Assembly (NCBI GenBank): GCA_015680685.1
Contig: MNCI01016273.1
Location: forward strand, 1,358,273-1,418,272
DNA length: 60,000 bases
From: Gnetum montanum
Taxonomy: Eukaryota; Streptophyta; Gnetopsida; Gnetales; Gnetaceae
Direction of reading: 5' to 3'
In this document: positions 22,427 to 33,801 of the stretch, in pieces
Numbering within the stretch: the first letter of the stretch is position 1
How the letters are laid out: each line of letters opens with the position of its first letter
The notes under the pieces: model-generated
What the model was told of the DNA's origin: nothing
Database searches by the model: none
Seen by the model: the letters and a program-made list of their open reading frames with translations, nothing else
Made by a program: the position numbers and the translations under genes

Positions 22427-24204
22427 ATGCAATCAACAAAGGGTTAAGATCATGAAATTGTTCATGTCACTTTTGAATAAGTCTTTACCTTACTTATACC
22501 CCTAGTTAGATCAAGTGTTGATTACAAATTTGGAGAAATTTCCAACAAGAAACCCTTTAGTTGTTATATCTTTAAATTTCAAGACCTCTTACTTATTATC
22601 ATTTTGGTTCTTAATACATTAAGATTAATTGGAATGGTTTATTAGGAGAATATATTGAATTTTTTGGCTTGTATTTATCAATTTCATGATAATATCCTTT
22701 ATACTCTATCTTACTTACCCTTGAACTATCATTAAGAGTTGGACAATTTTTCAAAAATTTGGCTCAAATTTCCTTGATGTCATCCCCCATGACTATGTTA
22801 AGCACTTCGTGATCACTAGGATTTAAGAATTTTAGAAATCAGAGCTATAGGAGCAAAGTTATGGCTTATGGAAGTTAGGATGTTAGAGCTCAAAATAAGA
22901 AAATTAAAAAGTCCTTTTGTTACAAATGATAAAAATGAGAATTTTTTCTAACTTTGCATGGCTATAAATATAATTTTTGTGGTCCAACATCATTGATATG
23001 ACATTGAATTAATGACATATGAGAGGCTCATACATCGTAGTAACATTTTAATTGGAAAAATTTTCAATTTTTTCATGTATTTTTTGAGGGAAAAAATGAG
23101 TCAAACTAAAGGATCTTAGAATAGTCATGATGCTTAGATTTCAAAAATTGGATGTCTAAGATTCAAAAAGAAGAAATTCTATGCTATGAAAGGTTACAAG
23201 GTGTCTATAAGATGGATGAGATGTGAATAATGAATATATGTTGTACATATAGATTATTGAATGATAAGGGAAGTATTGAATGACAATGAACTATTTCTAA
23301 AAGGCACAAGATAATGTGAAATTGCTTGCCAAGTATGAAATACAAGTGTTATACAAGTGGGTCTTCCCCAAAGCAAGGTTCAATCCTTACCACCCTTGTA
23401 TAAATATGTCTAAAAGTGTCCTTAGGCACTCAAGAAGCTAAATGTAAAGCATACCTATCTAGCAAAAAACACATGTTAGTATCACCAAGTTCAAAAAATA
23501 ACACTATATTAATCAAATCCACAAGTCATGATTAGTTATATAGTGAGGTGATATGGATGATAGAAAGGATTGTTCAAATTGGGACATGAGGTTTCATACC
23601 ATAGGCATAATGAATCCTTGTGTGTTATTAGTGGTTAAAGTAGTCATTAGCCCTTATATCCAAGATTCAAACCAAGTCCAATCCACTATCCATTAACATC
23701 ACATTTCTTCACCTCTTAGATTCACAATCATAAGATCATTACTATTGCAAGGAGTATCAAAAATCGCGTTTTGTTCAAGGGAGAAGTTTATTTATGGTAC
23801 TTTATTATATTTTTTTTATATTTTTGAGAAGCTACCTACCTTCAAGCATGGGTACATGTCTTTCCATTGGAACCCCTAGAAATTTATTGTGTGCATAGAT
23901 CTTATTTTTTACTATGTCAACCTTTCCAGAGGACTACCTTCAAGCATGGATAACATGTCTTTCCAATGACATGGTAAGGTAGCACTTATTGTACTAGTAC
24001 TTTCATTTTTTATTAGATCTACAAAGATATAATGCAATGATAGTAACATGATAGAACTTATAGTAGTGATCAAAGAAATTCCAAAAATTCCCTTGATGCC
24101 ACATCATTCACATTCCAAATTGGTTCTTCACTTTTCTATCCAAGCATAATGATCACAATTTTATTCTTATTTTTATTAAGGAAAAATAATCATTATGGCC
24201 TTAA
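22427..24204 (-). other. Outer-element spacer, left part
   Basis: Homologous to the spacers of E1, E2, E3 and E4: 'CCACCCTTGTATAAATATG' near 23390, 'GGGACATGAGGTTTCATACC' near 23581, and a T-rich tract near 23808-23830. It contains the TATA and repeat module at 22955-23040 and ends at the solo LTR. Confidence 0.75.
22955..23040 (-). promoter_or_regulatory. U3-like module inside outer spacer
   Basis: GGCTATAAATATAA (22960-22973) is followed by CCAACATCATTGATATGACATTG and AATGACATATGAG. The outer LTR carries AATGACATATCATGAG and ATCATTGATATGACATC beside its own TATA box. Same order and strand in both places. Promoter function is inferred. Confidence 0.45.
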
Positions 24205-25101
24205 TGATGAGCAGTGGAGTAATTCAACACCCAACCATACAAGTCATAAGCATTTCACATGTCATCAGATCATAATCTGTGGACAAGGCAATGTGATTAT
24301 GCTAGTAATCAGTTAAAGTTTAGGATCATTATCTTCCCACATGAGATAGTGAAATCTAGGTGTATGGTTTAACTCATTGTGAGATATATGATAACTGATG
24401 TTGTGTAGGCCATCTTACTCCTAGTAAATGTGATGAATAAAAGGATGAATTCTAAACTAAGTAAGATGAATAATAAATCTAGTCTAGCCTTGTGCGATAA
24501 GTATTCATTCCTAATCTTGTATACACACCTTGGGCTTCAGGTAACTACCACTAGGATACCAAGTGTACTACTGCAAGGCATACCAAGAGATAGCACTATT
24601 GGGTTACCAAGCAATTACACTTAAGTGCTCAAGATTAGTCATACTCATTCTACTTAATATGAACATGTAAAAGTGAAGTGCTTTAGAAAAGTAAATCATT
24701 AAGCTAGGAAACAATAAGAAAATTATTCTAAGTGTAAATAGTAAATCTAGGAGAATGCTGCAATAGTATGAAATAGCTTGATGTTTTTTGTCGATCACAC
24801 TTGTGCCCAAGTACAAAATTCTCAAATAAAGATGCCATTCACTAGTTCATACTACACTATGAGCATTCACACTTCTAAGTGCTTAAGATTAACTCACAAA
24901 AATAAATTGGAAGAGTTTTGATAATGGTGGACAAATTTGTTGTCTTGGACCATGCACCTAAGTGTTGTATTTATAGGCAGGCATGTATCTTGTGACATCA
25001 AATATTCAATTTCATTGCTTGGGCTCTAATATCAAGTACACAATATCACAACTCCAATATCAAATACCCAATATCACAACCAACAAAAATTGACCTTATC
25101 A
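24205..25101 (-). mobile_element. Solo LTR in the outer spacer
   Basis: Starts TGATGAGCAGTGGAG and ends CTTATCA. It aligns with the outer-element LTR subfamily (TTCAACACCCAACCATACAAGT at the start, GTTGTATTTATAGG TATA segment near 24968). Spacer sequence continues on both sides, so a complete element inserted and then recombined down to one LTR. The flanks CTTAA and CATTA match at only three of five bases, so the target duplication is not convincing. Confidence 0.75.
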
Positions 25102-25539
25102 CATTATAAGAACCTTTTATTATTGGAATGAATGGGTGGATGTTGTGGTCTCACTCTACAAATAATCAGTCCCTTATGACTTGATAACATAGAGGAATCT
25201 TTACCTTATTGGACAACATCTTGCCTTATTCATGATGTTTTATTAGAAATTTGACAAAATTATGTACAAGTAAAATGAAAACAAAACATGAAAATCATGA
25301 AGAATTAGAAAATATGTCAAAAAATAATTAGAAAGATAAAAAGAATGAAGAATTATCAAATAATTAGAGAATATCAAAATAATAGTAAAATTTTAAGAAA
25401 TGGAAAAGTATAAAAGAAGGAAAATATATTAAAGAATGTGAAACTTGGTAAGAAATATGAAAAAGTATTAACAAGTTAGAAACCGAAAAGAATTGTAAAA
25501 TGAAAAAAATTGAAAAGCACTTATTAATTCCCAGATCAA
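25102..25539 (-). other. Outer-element spacer, right part
   Basis: Continues the spacer with AAGAACCTTTTATTATTGG and the TCAGTCCCTTATGACTTGATAACATAG block seen in E1 (18411-18505) and E2 (30117-30200), then A-rich sequence up to the gag end. Confidence 0.7.
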
Positions 25540-27541
25540 GATAAGGCACATTCCCCATGACTAAGCTCATGGGTGAGTGTTTGAAAAATGCACCCTAGAC
25601 TCCATAGATCATACACTCTAGGTTCTTCATTTACCATATTTAGTGAGTTAATTTTTTGGTTATTGTACCATGTAATCTTGATGGTAATTGAATTTTGATG
25701 ATCTAGGTCCTTATTTTTTCTTTCTATTGGTGTATGATTATGATTTAATATTTTTGTCTATAAATTCTTAATTGGGGTCATTCTCTTAGAAGAAAAGTTA
25801 ATAAGTGGATGATATGTTTTCATGCATGTTTTAGATGATTTTAGGTTCTCATTGTTTAGCCACTAGGTTTCTTTTGGTTTAGTGACCCATGCTTCCTTTT
25901 GTCCATACACTTGTTTTTCATATCTGTTGTGGGTTGGTGTAAAAATTATGTTGTCATTCTAAAGTGCCAGCCCACAACTACAACATTTTAAAGTGTCAGC
26001 CCACAACTATGTCTTTTTGTATCATTGGTAATGCATGGAATTCTCTGCATGTGTATGACTTCATGCTTATCCTACTTGAAAAGAGTTCCTACCTTTATCT
26101 AGTCTAATACTGTCTCCATTAACATGATAGTCCTGAGTTTCAAAACTAATTGTTGGAAAAGAATAGTGCTTGTCAGAGGGTCTATTATAGGATAAACATG
26201 TTTCAATGAAGTCTTACATCTACTAGCTCTTTCTAGACTTGTCCCAAAGAAAGCATTTTTCTTAGATTTTTCATTAGCATTGGTGGTATGATCCTCTCTT
26301 TGTACATTCACTACCCTTAAATCACATCTCTACTAAGGTTGTGATGGTAGTTCCCCTTGCATAGTGGGTGGTAGCACTAGTGGCAAAGACTTGGAAGGTG
26401 GATTTGATGGGCCATCTACTGGTGAATGTGCATAAGGATGTGATTTATCCTTGGAGTAGTAGGTTTGTAGTATTCTGGTGTATAATAAGAAGAAAAATTT
26501 TGAACTGAAGCATTCCCTAAAGATATTGGATGTTGAACACAATATCCATAAGGGTTTAGTTGCCTATATGGATATTTTTGCCTTCGTAGTCACATTGCCC
26601 ATGTCTGTGGCTACTACTACTGCTATTGCTATCTTCTATGGTTGAGGGTAGGCTCCACTTGGGTAATATGTTGGCTAAAAAGGTTTTGTTATATTACCTT
26701 TAAGGATAAGATAGTCTTCTAGGCATCTACTATTTAACAAAGATTGGATTGAGTGCATAAATCCTAGATTCTTGCAAGTGGGCCATAACAAGGCAACATT
26801 CCTTAGAATATTCATATTGGCACACCTTACATCCTTCCTCTTCCTCTAAACTAGAGTTAGTATACCCTTCAATGGTAGCAATGTTTCCTTTGTGCTTATA
26901 GCTTTCTTGTCCATAATCTCTTTTCTTCTTCCTTTCGTTGCCCTTGTTAAGTGCTTATCCGATCTTCTCTTCCAATATCTTTAGGGCTATTTCAAATTTT
27001 TCATCCACTAAATGTCACATTTTCTCTACCTTAGTTGCTATATCATTTACAAACTTTTGAATAGGTAGAGGCTTTTCTTGGATAACATTTTTCATGGATT
27101 CATCCTCCTACTTGTCACATATCCATCCATCACATTTCCTTATTGATGGATGTCTATTATACTCTTTAGCTAACTCTCTCTTCTTGAGTTCTCCTTCTTT
27201 TCTTGCTACTTGATAAATTAATCTTTGCATTCAATGGGAGGTCATCTTTGATAGTCATCCTTAGGCATAAACCCCAAGGGTCTCTTTGGTTTTGTTTCTC
27301 AATCCATATACTATGTTCCTTAGTTGTTCTATCTATGATAATCCATGGCCTAGGCATTTGTGTAGTAAGGAATAATATCAATTCATCACTGCATCAAAGG
27401 ATTCATGGATCCCTTGCTTCCATCCTTAGATTTTCTTTCTTATGTTTGACACTTGAGAGTAAGTTTGATACTTATCATTGAATATTTCAATCATGGTACT
27501 CCATTTTTAAATTGATTTTGATTCCAATGATCTATACCAAC
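25540..27541 (-). pseudogene. gag-like ORF of outer element, C-terminal part
   Basis: DNA homologous to the gag C-terminal halves of E1-E3 but more diverged; stops in all frames. It includes a 26-base tandem duplication (25961-26010, AAAGTGCCAGCCCACAACTA type). A Cys-rich stretch near 26800 (CQYEYSKECC) sits where E2 has its knuckle-like motif. It breaks at 27541 in the gag domain where E2 is inserted, and resumes at 32539. Confidence 0.65.
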
Positions 27542-28431
27542 TGATGAGCAGTTAGGTACCCCTACACTCAACCATACAAATATGAGTGTTCACACACGAT
27601 CTAGTCAAACTCTATGGATAGGCTAGTTGTGGTATCTAGATTGTTACATGTTGATAGCAGTTCGTTGTCTTCCCACCTAGACTAGTATTTGCTTTGTCAC
27701 GTATGGTTTAGTCCAAAGCGAGGCGTAGGATGTAATCCTAAACTAATGCTACTCCTAGATACAATGGAAAATAATCTTGATTAAACTAATGAGCAATAGG
27801 AAATGAAGTCTAAGCTAGCCTAAGTGCGATGAGCATCTATTCCTTAATCATCCATACACATATTGGACCTCGTGCACGACTACTACTAGGATTACCAAGC
27901 GTAGATCCTAGGTACGCTACTAGGTTACAAGTAGTCACACTTAAATGCTTGTGATTAAGTCGTACTCATTTTGCATTTAACAACAAGAATATTAAATGAT
28001 GATAAAGAGATATTAACTAAGAAAATAATAAATAACAATTATAATTAACAATAAAAATTTAACAATTAAAACTAAGTGAATGCTACAATGATGAAGTAAT
28101 CTCGATCTTTATTTTCGGTCAGGTGCACGTCCAAGTACGTCACACTCAAATAAAGCTATTGTACAATTACAAGCATCACGTTGCAGGCATGCACTTGGTA
28201 AAATAGTCTAACTTCTACAGAAACAAAATGCAAGGGCTTCGCAACAACTACTAAAAAGATACCTAGGTGTGGTGAAGGGCCACTTATTTATAGGCTAAAA
28301 CAGGCTCGGCGTAAATGGGGCCACGTCGACGCATGGAGGGATGCATTGATAGGGCTGCATCAACATGGCTACATATATGGGGCCCCATAGACACAACCTA
28401 GTCAACGCATCGACTACTTAGTGCTTTATCA
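27542..28431 (-). mobile_element. 3' LTR of E2
   Basis: Starts TGATGAGCAGTTAGG and ends TTTATCA. AATAAAG signal near 28106 and TATA near 28286 (plus CTTATTTATAGG). The U3 contains repeated GTCGACGCAT and CAACGCATCGAC words, unlike any other copy. Confidence 0.9.
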
Positions 28432-28605
28432 TACCCCCATGACTGAATAACAACTCGTCCTTAAGTCAAAGAAAGTGAGGAACAAGCTCAATTGAAGACA
28501 CAATGGATAGGTATGGGATTATTGACTGACTAGAAATTTATTCATGTTGTAGTGGAGAATTAAACAAAATTTGGACACAAACACAAAAGACAAAACTTGT
28601 GGAAC

Positions 28606-29043
28606 TCATGGGGTTCTTGATAGTGGTGGCTCCTCCATCGGTGCCTTTCCTTTGTCCTGTGCATCAGGCTTTTGAGATTGATATCATTGAAGAAGCACTT
28701 GATGTTTCTCCTCTTCTATTTGAGGATTATGAGTCATCCATGCTGATGTTCCAATGTTTGATGAAGTCAGCATTTCCCATAGGCACAGAAGCTACGGGAA
28801 TACTTGATTAGCATTGACATGCCATGCCATAGATAGTCGTTGTTCCTCTTCATAGGCTTAGGCCCTGACCTCTCCACCTTTTTCTTCGCCAGCTTGTGCA
28901 GTGACAGGAGGTCCTTGATGGATGTTGAATAATTGTGCCTCCTGCTCTGTATGTTCTACATGAGGTCCTTGGCTTTTGCCTTCTCTTGGGTGTTTAATTG
29001 CACCTTGAGAAGGTCCTCCTTGTTGTCCTCTTTTTAGGGTCAT
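28606..29043 (-). pseudogene. Accessory ORF of E2, central deletion
   Basis: The N-terminus (29043 to 28858) is open: MTLKRGQQGGPSQGAIKHPR, basic and Gly/Pro-rich, then QGPHVEHTEQEAQLFNIHQG. The C-terminus ends KGKAPMEEPPLSRTP with a stop at 28606-28608. By comparison with E3 (2800 nt) about 2.3 kb is missing, the junction lying near 28860. It gives the cleanest view of both ends of this protein. Confidence 0.75.
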
Positions 29044-30366
29044 CTATAATCACACAAATATCAATTTTTAGTAAGGTTATTGAAAAAAGTTCAATGATTT
29101 CATACCTTACTCATGGCCTTTAATAAATGTTGAATTCTTTACTTAGTGTGATTTTAGAGTTAGAAATTTTTCAAGGAAGTTGCCCTAAAAGTTTAATGTC
29201 AGACTTGGTTTTGAGGAACATTTGATAAAATGATGACAAAGAAAAGAATATATTTGGCAATGAAGTACTTGGAGGGTATAAAATGATGTAGTTGTGTGCA
29301 ACAAGTATGAATTACAAAAGTCATGCTAGTGGATCCTCCCCAAAGCAGGTTCCAACCTATAATGCCCTTGCGTAACCACACCTTAAAATGTCTATAGGCA
29401 CTAGAAGGGTTAAATGTAATCTATGTTGATGCAACAAAACACACACATGTTAATACCACCATGATGAGATATGAATTCAATGCTATATAAGACACAAGTC
29501 ACAATTACAGAAATAGTGAGATGAGATGAGTTGGAGAAGGGATTGCAGAGATTGGAACATGAGGTAACTAACTCAGGGCACAATGAAATCTTGAGTGTAG
29601 GGCATGATTAATGTGTCATTAGCCCGTCGCTCCAGAATCAAGACCAAGTCCATTCCTCCTATCAGTGACATTGCATTGTTTAATCCAATGATGGACAACC
29701 ATAAGAGCACCATGACAACAAGGCGCATCATCACTTGGCGTTTTGTGCAAGGGAAGAGTGGCTTGGAATTTCTTTGCAACATACTTTTTGTTTGGCTGCT
29801 TTGGCACACTCTCTTCTCCCTCTCTTTTTTTGTTTTTTTTTTATTTTTTGTTTTTTTTTCTTTTTTATTTATTTTTTGGATGTGCTTGGGTGCCTTTAAT
29901 ACTCTTACTCCCATTTTTCGTTAGATCTACAAGGATCTTAGTACAACCAAGTTTCATGATAGCACCTACAGATGTCACCAGAAAGAATCCACAAGTTCCC
30001 TTGATGTCCCCCCCTGGCCATTCCCTCTTAGTCCATCATTTCTCACTTTGGGCATAATGAGCACAAAATTACTTTAAGTTTTAATGATGTCAAGAATATC
30101 ACCATACCTAGAGTAGAACCTCTTATTAATAGAATGGTTGGGTGGATTTGATGGGCTCACTGTTCAAATAATTAGTCACCTAAGACTTGATAGCATAGAA
30201 TAACACCTCAACCAATGAGCCACATGAGTGTTTTATTTGTAGAAGAGATCACTCATAAAAAGATAAAAGGACAAAAAGATAAAACAACAAATTAAAAGGT
30301 GAAAAATTAGAAAACAAAACGTTGAAAAATTAAAGAAACAAAAAAATATTTATTAATTCTATGTTG
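29044..30366 (-). other. E2 spacer
   Basis: Conserved spacer between accessory ORF and gag, shorter than in E1 and E3 because the part holding the TATA/repeat module is deleted (near 29170-29220). It keeps GTTCCAACCTATAATGCCCTTGCG near 29350, GGGATTGCAGAGATTGGAACATGAGG near 29537, and a long T-rich tract at 29817-29880 that produces spurious Phe-rich frames. Confidence 0.75.
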
Positions 30367-32364
30367 TTAGAATGGAGGATACCCCCCATAGCGAAATGGT
30401 TGAGCATGGCTAGAATTAATAAATGGAAGGTTGGAAACCTTGCATGTTGGAAATATTGGGACTTGGTCATACTTACCCCATTGGGGTTCACACACTTGAT
30501 TAGAGTTGACATAGTGGGGCAAGTTATAAGATGTGGTTAATTTATAAGGAGTTGACCCACTATGGTACTTGTGACTGTAAGATGGTATGCAAGGATCAAC
30601 ATGTCTCCGCATGTGGCAATATTCCTTGGGCCCCATGGTTGTTGGAGTGTTGATTGATGGCCCAGATAGAGTAACATGAGGTGTTGGGTTCGAAGAGGAA
30701 GATGCACCACAATGTTGGATTTGTGCTGAGTTGGTAGATGCAATGTTTTCTAAACTATGGTGTCCCTTTTGATGGTCATGTCTAAAGAAGGGACGCCTTC
30801 AATGTTGTGAAGGATCTCCACTATTATTGACAGTAGCAGCACAAGTAACATTTGTGGGTTGGTGTTGTGGTGCAAAATCTTCTGGCATATCTGGTGGTGA
30901 TGTAGAAGGGGGTGAAGTATGAGAATATTGAGGTTGAGGAGAAGTGTAAGGCACATGAGGTGGTGATCTTGTTGGAGAGGACATGGGTGGATAGTACTCG
31001 GGAGAATGATAACGATGAGGTGAGGTAGAGGATGTTAATCTTGTTGGAGAAATAGGGTGTTAAACATAATAAGCATTTAGTGTTGGGACATATGAAGGGT
31101 ATGGTCTAGTTGGTCGTGGCTTCTCCCACGACTGAGGTTTTTGCCACTTTGGTTGAACTTGATATTTCTATACGAAATATGGATGTAACATTCCTCCCCA
31201 ATGCTCATGTAAATGTGACAAAACTGGACATTGGCCTTGGGGGTGATTGTACAAATAGACGTTACATTGATACGTATGATTGGTAGTTGAGTTCTTATCC
31301 TTACTCTCTTCTACCCTTTGTTTCGATTGTCACATGGTGTCCTTTCCTATTTCTTGATTTGGCATAGTTCTTCCTCTAATAATGTTGGCATATTCTACAC
31401 ATCTTTCATGTACCCAGTCCATCATCTTATTAATCTTTGCCTCAATTTCATCCAGTGGTTGTAGAATTAGCAAAGATGATTCCACCTCCTTGAAGTGAGT
31501 GGATTTCTCCTCTTCATGATCATGGACCCTTGTTAAGTTGAGATTTTGGTCTTGTTTATAACTTTCAACATTCTCCCATTTGTCTATTTATCCTTCTTCT
31601 TTTGCTACCCACTTAATAAGCTCTTGGAATTGATGGGTTCATAGCTCATATAGTTGACCTTGGGTGTACATCCCTAGGGTCTCCCTTGTTTCATTATGGA
31701 GTCCATCTACGATATGGTACATTAGCCTTTCCTCAGAGAACCCATGGTTTGGGCAGTTGTTTAATAGTGCATAATATCTTTCTAAGACCATGCCCAAGGG
31801 TTCATGTTGTGCTTGTTTCCATTGTTGGATTTGTCTCCTCAAGGCTAACACTCTCGCATGGGTTTGATATCTTTCATTGAAGAGTTCTACCATTTTCAGC
31901 CAACATTGAATTGATTTTGGTTCTAACAACCTATACCATACTTTTGCTTGGCCAATGAGTGTTAGAGGAAAGAGCTTAAGTTTTTTCCACCAATTATCAA
32001 TATTGTTCCATGTACAGGCATCATAGAAGGCTTGTAAATGTTGTTGCTGATCTGAATCATAGCCTCCTAAAAACTTGGGAAAGTTGTTTAAATTAAGCAC
32101 AGGTAGACAACTTTCCTTACAATGCTTGCAAGCTATTTGAATAGCCTCTTGTATTTCCATTAAGCTTGTAGTGGCCAGTAGGGGTTCATCATCATCGAGT
32201 AAGTTATGCTTTTGTGTGTTGGGATGATGTTGTCTTTGTTTATGTTTATAAGAAACCCCCACCTTGGGTTTTGTACTCTAATCTTCATTGTCATAATATT
32301 TGTTGGTTCTCCAATGAATTTCCTCACTAGATGTGGCATTATTATAGTCTTGTAGGAGAGACAT
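30367..32364 (-). pseudogene. gag-like ORF of E2 (nearly intact)
   Basis: About 665 codons from the start at 32364 (MSLLQDYNNATSSEE) to the stop after GGYPPF at 30367. The long open part 31639-32262 shows FYDACTWNNIDNWWKKLKLF, then GQAKVWYRLLEPKSI and LFNERYQTH, the pattern of the retrotransposon gag domain (PF03732 type). Then come an acidic/basic linker, a knuckle-like QCNVYLYNHPQGQCPV near 31230, a Pro/Ser-rich segment (SPTRSPPHVPYTSPQPQYS, 30799-30984), and a C-terminal module with DPCIPSYSHKYHSG, LPHYVNSNQVCEPQ and PIFPTCKVSNLPFINSS. A few stops or shifts are present. Gag would package the element RNA in cytoplasmic particles; here it is likely dead. Confidence 0.85.
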
Positions 32365-32391
32365 GGTTGTAAATTTGTGTGTGATTTAATT

Positions 32392-32533
32392 ACAGGCTAA
32401 AATAGGATTTGTGTAAATGGGGCCACATTGACACATGGAGGGATGCGTCGATAGGGCCGTGTCGACGCAGCCGTGTATACGAGGCCCCATATACGTGGCC
32501 TAGTTGACGCATCGACTACTTAGCGCTTCATCA
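32392..32533 (-). mobile_element. Truncated 5' LTR of E2 (U3 only)
   Basis: Matches 28289-28431 of the E2 3' LTR, including AAATGGGGCCAC, GACACATGGAGGGATGC and GACGCATCGACTAC, and ends TTCATCA. The TATA box side is replaced by gag leader sequence (ATTTAATTACAGGC). Confidence 0.88.
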
Positions 32534-32538
32534 CCAGC

Positions 32539-33656
32539 TTTTAACTTCTTTAATGAGTGTTCTAAGGAACAACTTGAGATTTTGCCAATCACTTTCAATG
32601 TTTTGTAGGACATAGGCATCATGGAATGTTTGAATGTGATGTTATAGATCTACATTGTAGCCATCTTCAAATTTCAGCATGTTATTCATGTTGAGTCACT
32701 TGATATAGCTATCCCTTATGTGCCAAGTTGGGATATAAATAGCTTCCTATATGTTGATCATACCTCAACTTGCCAGTAAGGCCTCTTCATGTTCATAGGA
32801 TTCGTCAACTCTATTGTAGTAGTGTACACTTTGATGCTCATACCTTTCTCTATTCTCATACCTATCTTTATTTCTTCTGAGTTCATGCTCTTCATCTTCT
32901 TTAACATAGTGCCTTGGGTGATAGTCATTTCAATCATGAGTTTGATGTCTTTACCTATCATGGTCTTGGTACTTGTGTCCTCTTTTTCCAGAGTCTACTA
33001 ACAATCATAAGGATGATGATGAAGTTGTGGGAGAACAGTGTCGGCTAGTCCTCCTTCTACAACTCTGAGATTCTTCTTTCTGGTATCTAGCAGAAACTCT
33101 TAGCTTTGAGTCCTCATTATGCCTAGAGTCTTTGGCTTCTTTTCTATGTGTCTCTACTAGAGTGAAATGTAGTTTTACCTTGACAAGTTCTTCCCATTGG
33201 ATAATAGGTGTTTGAGAGTTAACTTCATGATCCTAGTGGAGTTTTTCTTGCCATGAATACATCACCATCTAGTTCTTCTAGGACCATAGAAGAATTATTT
33301 GCTTCCCTTTGTTGTAGGCATGTTTAATCTCCATTGCAGCATCTCTCTTCACTTGTGCCTCTATGGGTTCATGGGGCCTTGTCTTGTTGATGCATCAAAT
33401 TCATTCCCCTTAGAGCTGCATGAAGCATTGTGACTGTTGAGTGCTACAGAGGCAAAATAATATTACCTTTTAAGTCTCTCCACCTCATTTGCCCATGTTG
33501 GTGGAAGATAAAGGTAAAATCAAGATAGTATGAATCATCATGAGTATATGAGATCCTTACTTGCATTAGCATGCTCTAGTCTTTTTCATCATTTTTGTTG
33601 TCATTACCCTTCTTTGTCTCTTAGGAAGGTGATAATATATCTTTTGTTGAAGCCAT
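32539..33656 (-). pseudogene. gag-like ORF of outer element, N-terminal part
   Basis: Resumes after E2 with the gag-domain region, which aligns at DNA level to E2 31925-32060. It runs back to a start at 33656 (MASTKDILSPS), which differs from the MSL start of E1-E3. Stops occur throughout. Arg/Glu-rich and diverged from E1-E3. Confidence 0.65.
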
Positions 33657-33782
33657 GGATTTTTAATGATGTTTGGTTGGTTAAGTGTGTGTTCTATTAG
33701 AATTATTAAAGATTAGGAAGATTAACTTGAGTTCTTACTACAATGAACTTTGTGAAATCAGTTAGTTAGCACACATTAACTA

Positions 33783-33801
33783 TCCCTAGCAACAATGCCA
33801 A
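33783..33801 (-). other. Primer-binding site of outer element
   Basis: TTGGCATTGTTGCTAGGGA on the element strand, directly after the 5' LTR end at 33802. Confidence 0.8.

Larger units (their letters stand above)
27542..32533 (-). mobile_element. Element E2, internally deleted copy
   Basis: Inserted in the gag of the outer element, flanked by CCAAC (27537-27541) and CCAGC (32534-32538), a one-mismatch target duplication. The 3' LTR (27542-28431) is full length. The 5' LTR is reduced to U3 (32392-32533), joined directly to the gag leader, so R, U5 and the primer-binding site are gone. The accessory ORF has lost its middle. The gag ORF is the best preserved in the window, and the LTR keeps many CpG sites (for example GGCTCGGCG, ACGTCGACGCATG), suggesting the youngest insertion here. 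With no 5' promoter and no primer-binding site it cannot be copied. Confidence 0.9.

Noticed and set aside
29604-30057. Hydrophobic plus-strand frames of 104-106 residues
   Set aside because: They are antisense to the E2 spacer and owe their hydrophobicity to the conserved T-rich tract.
24205-33801. Reading the LTRs at 24205 and 33802 as the two ends of one element
   Set aside because: Spacer homology continues on both sides of 24205-25101, and the AACCA duplication pairs 33802-34686 with 9619-10496, so 24205-25101 is better read as a solo LTR.
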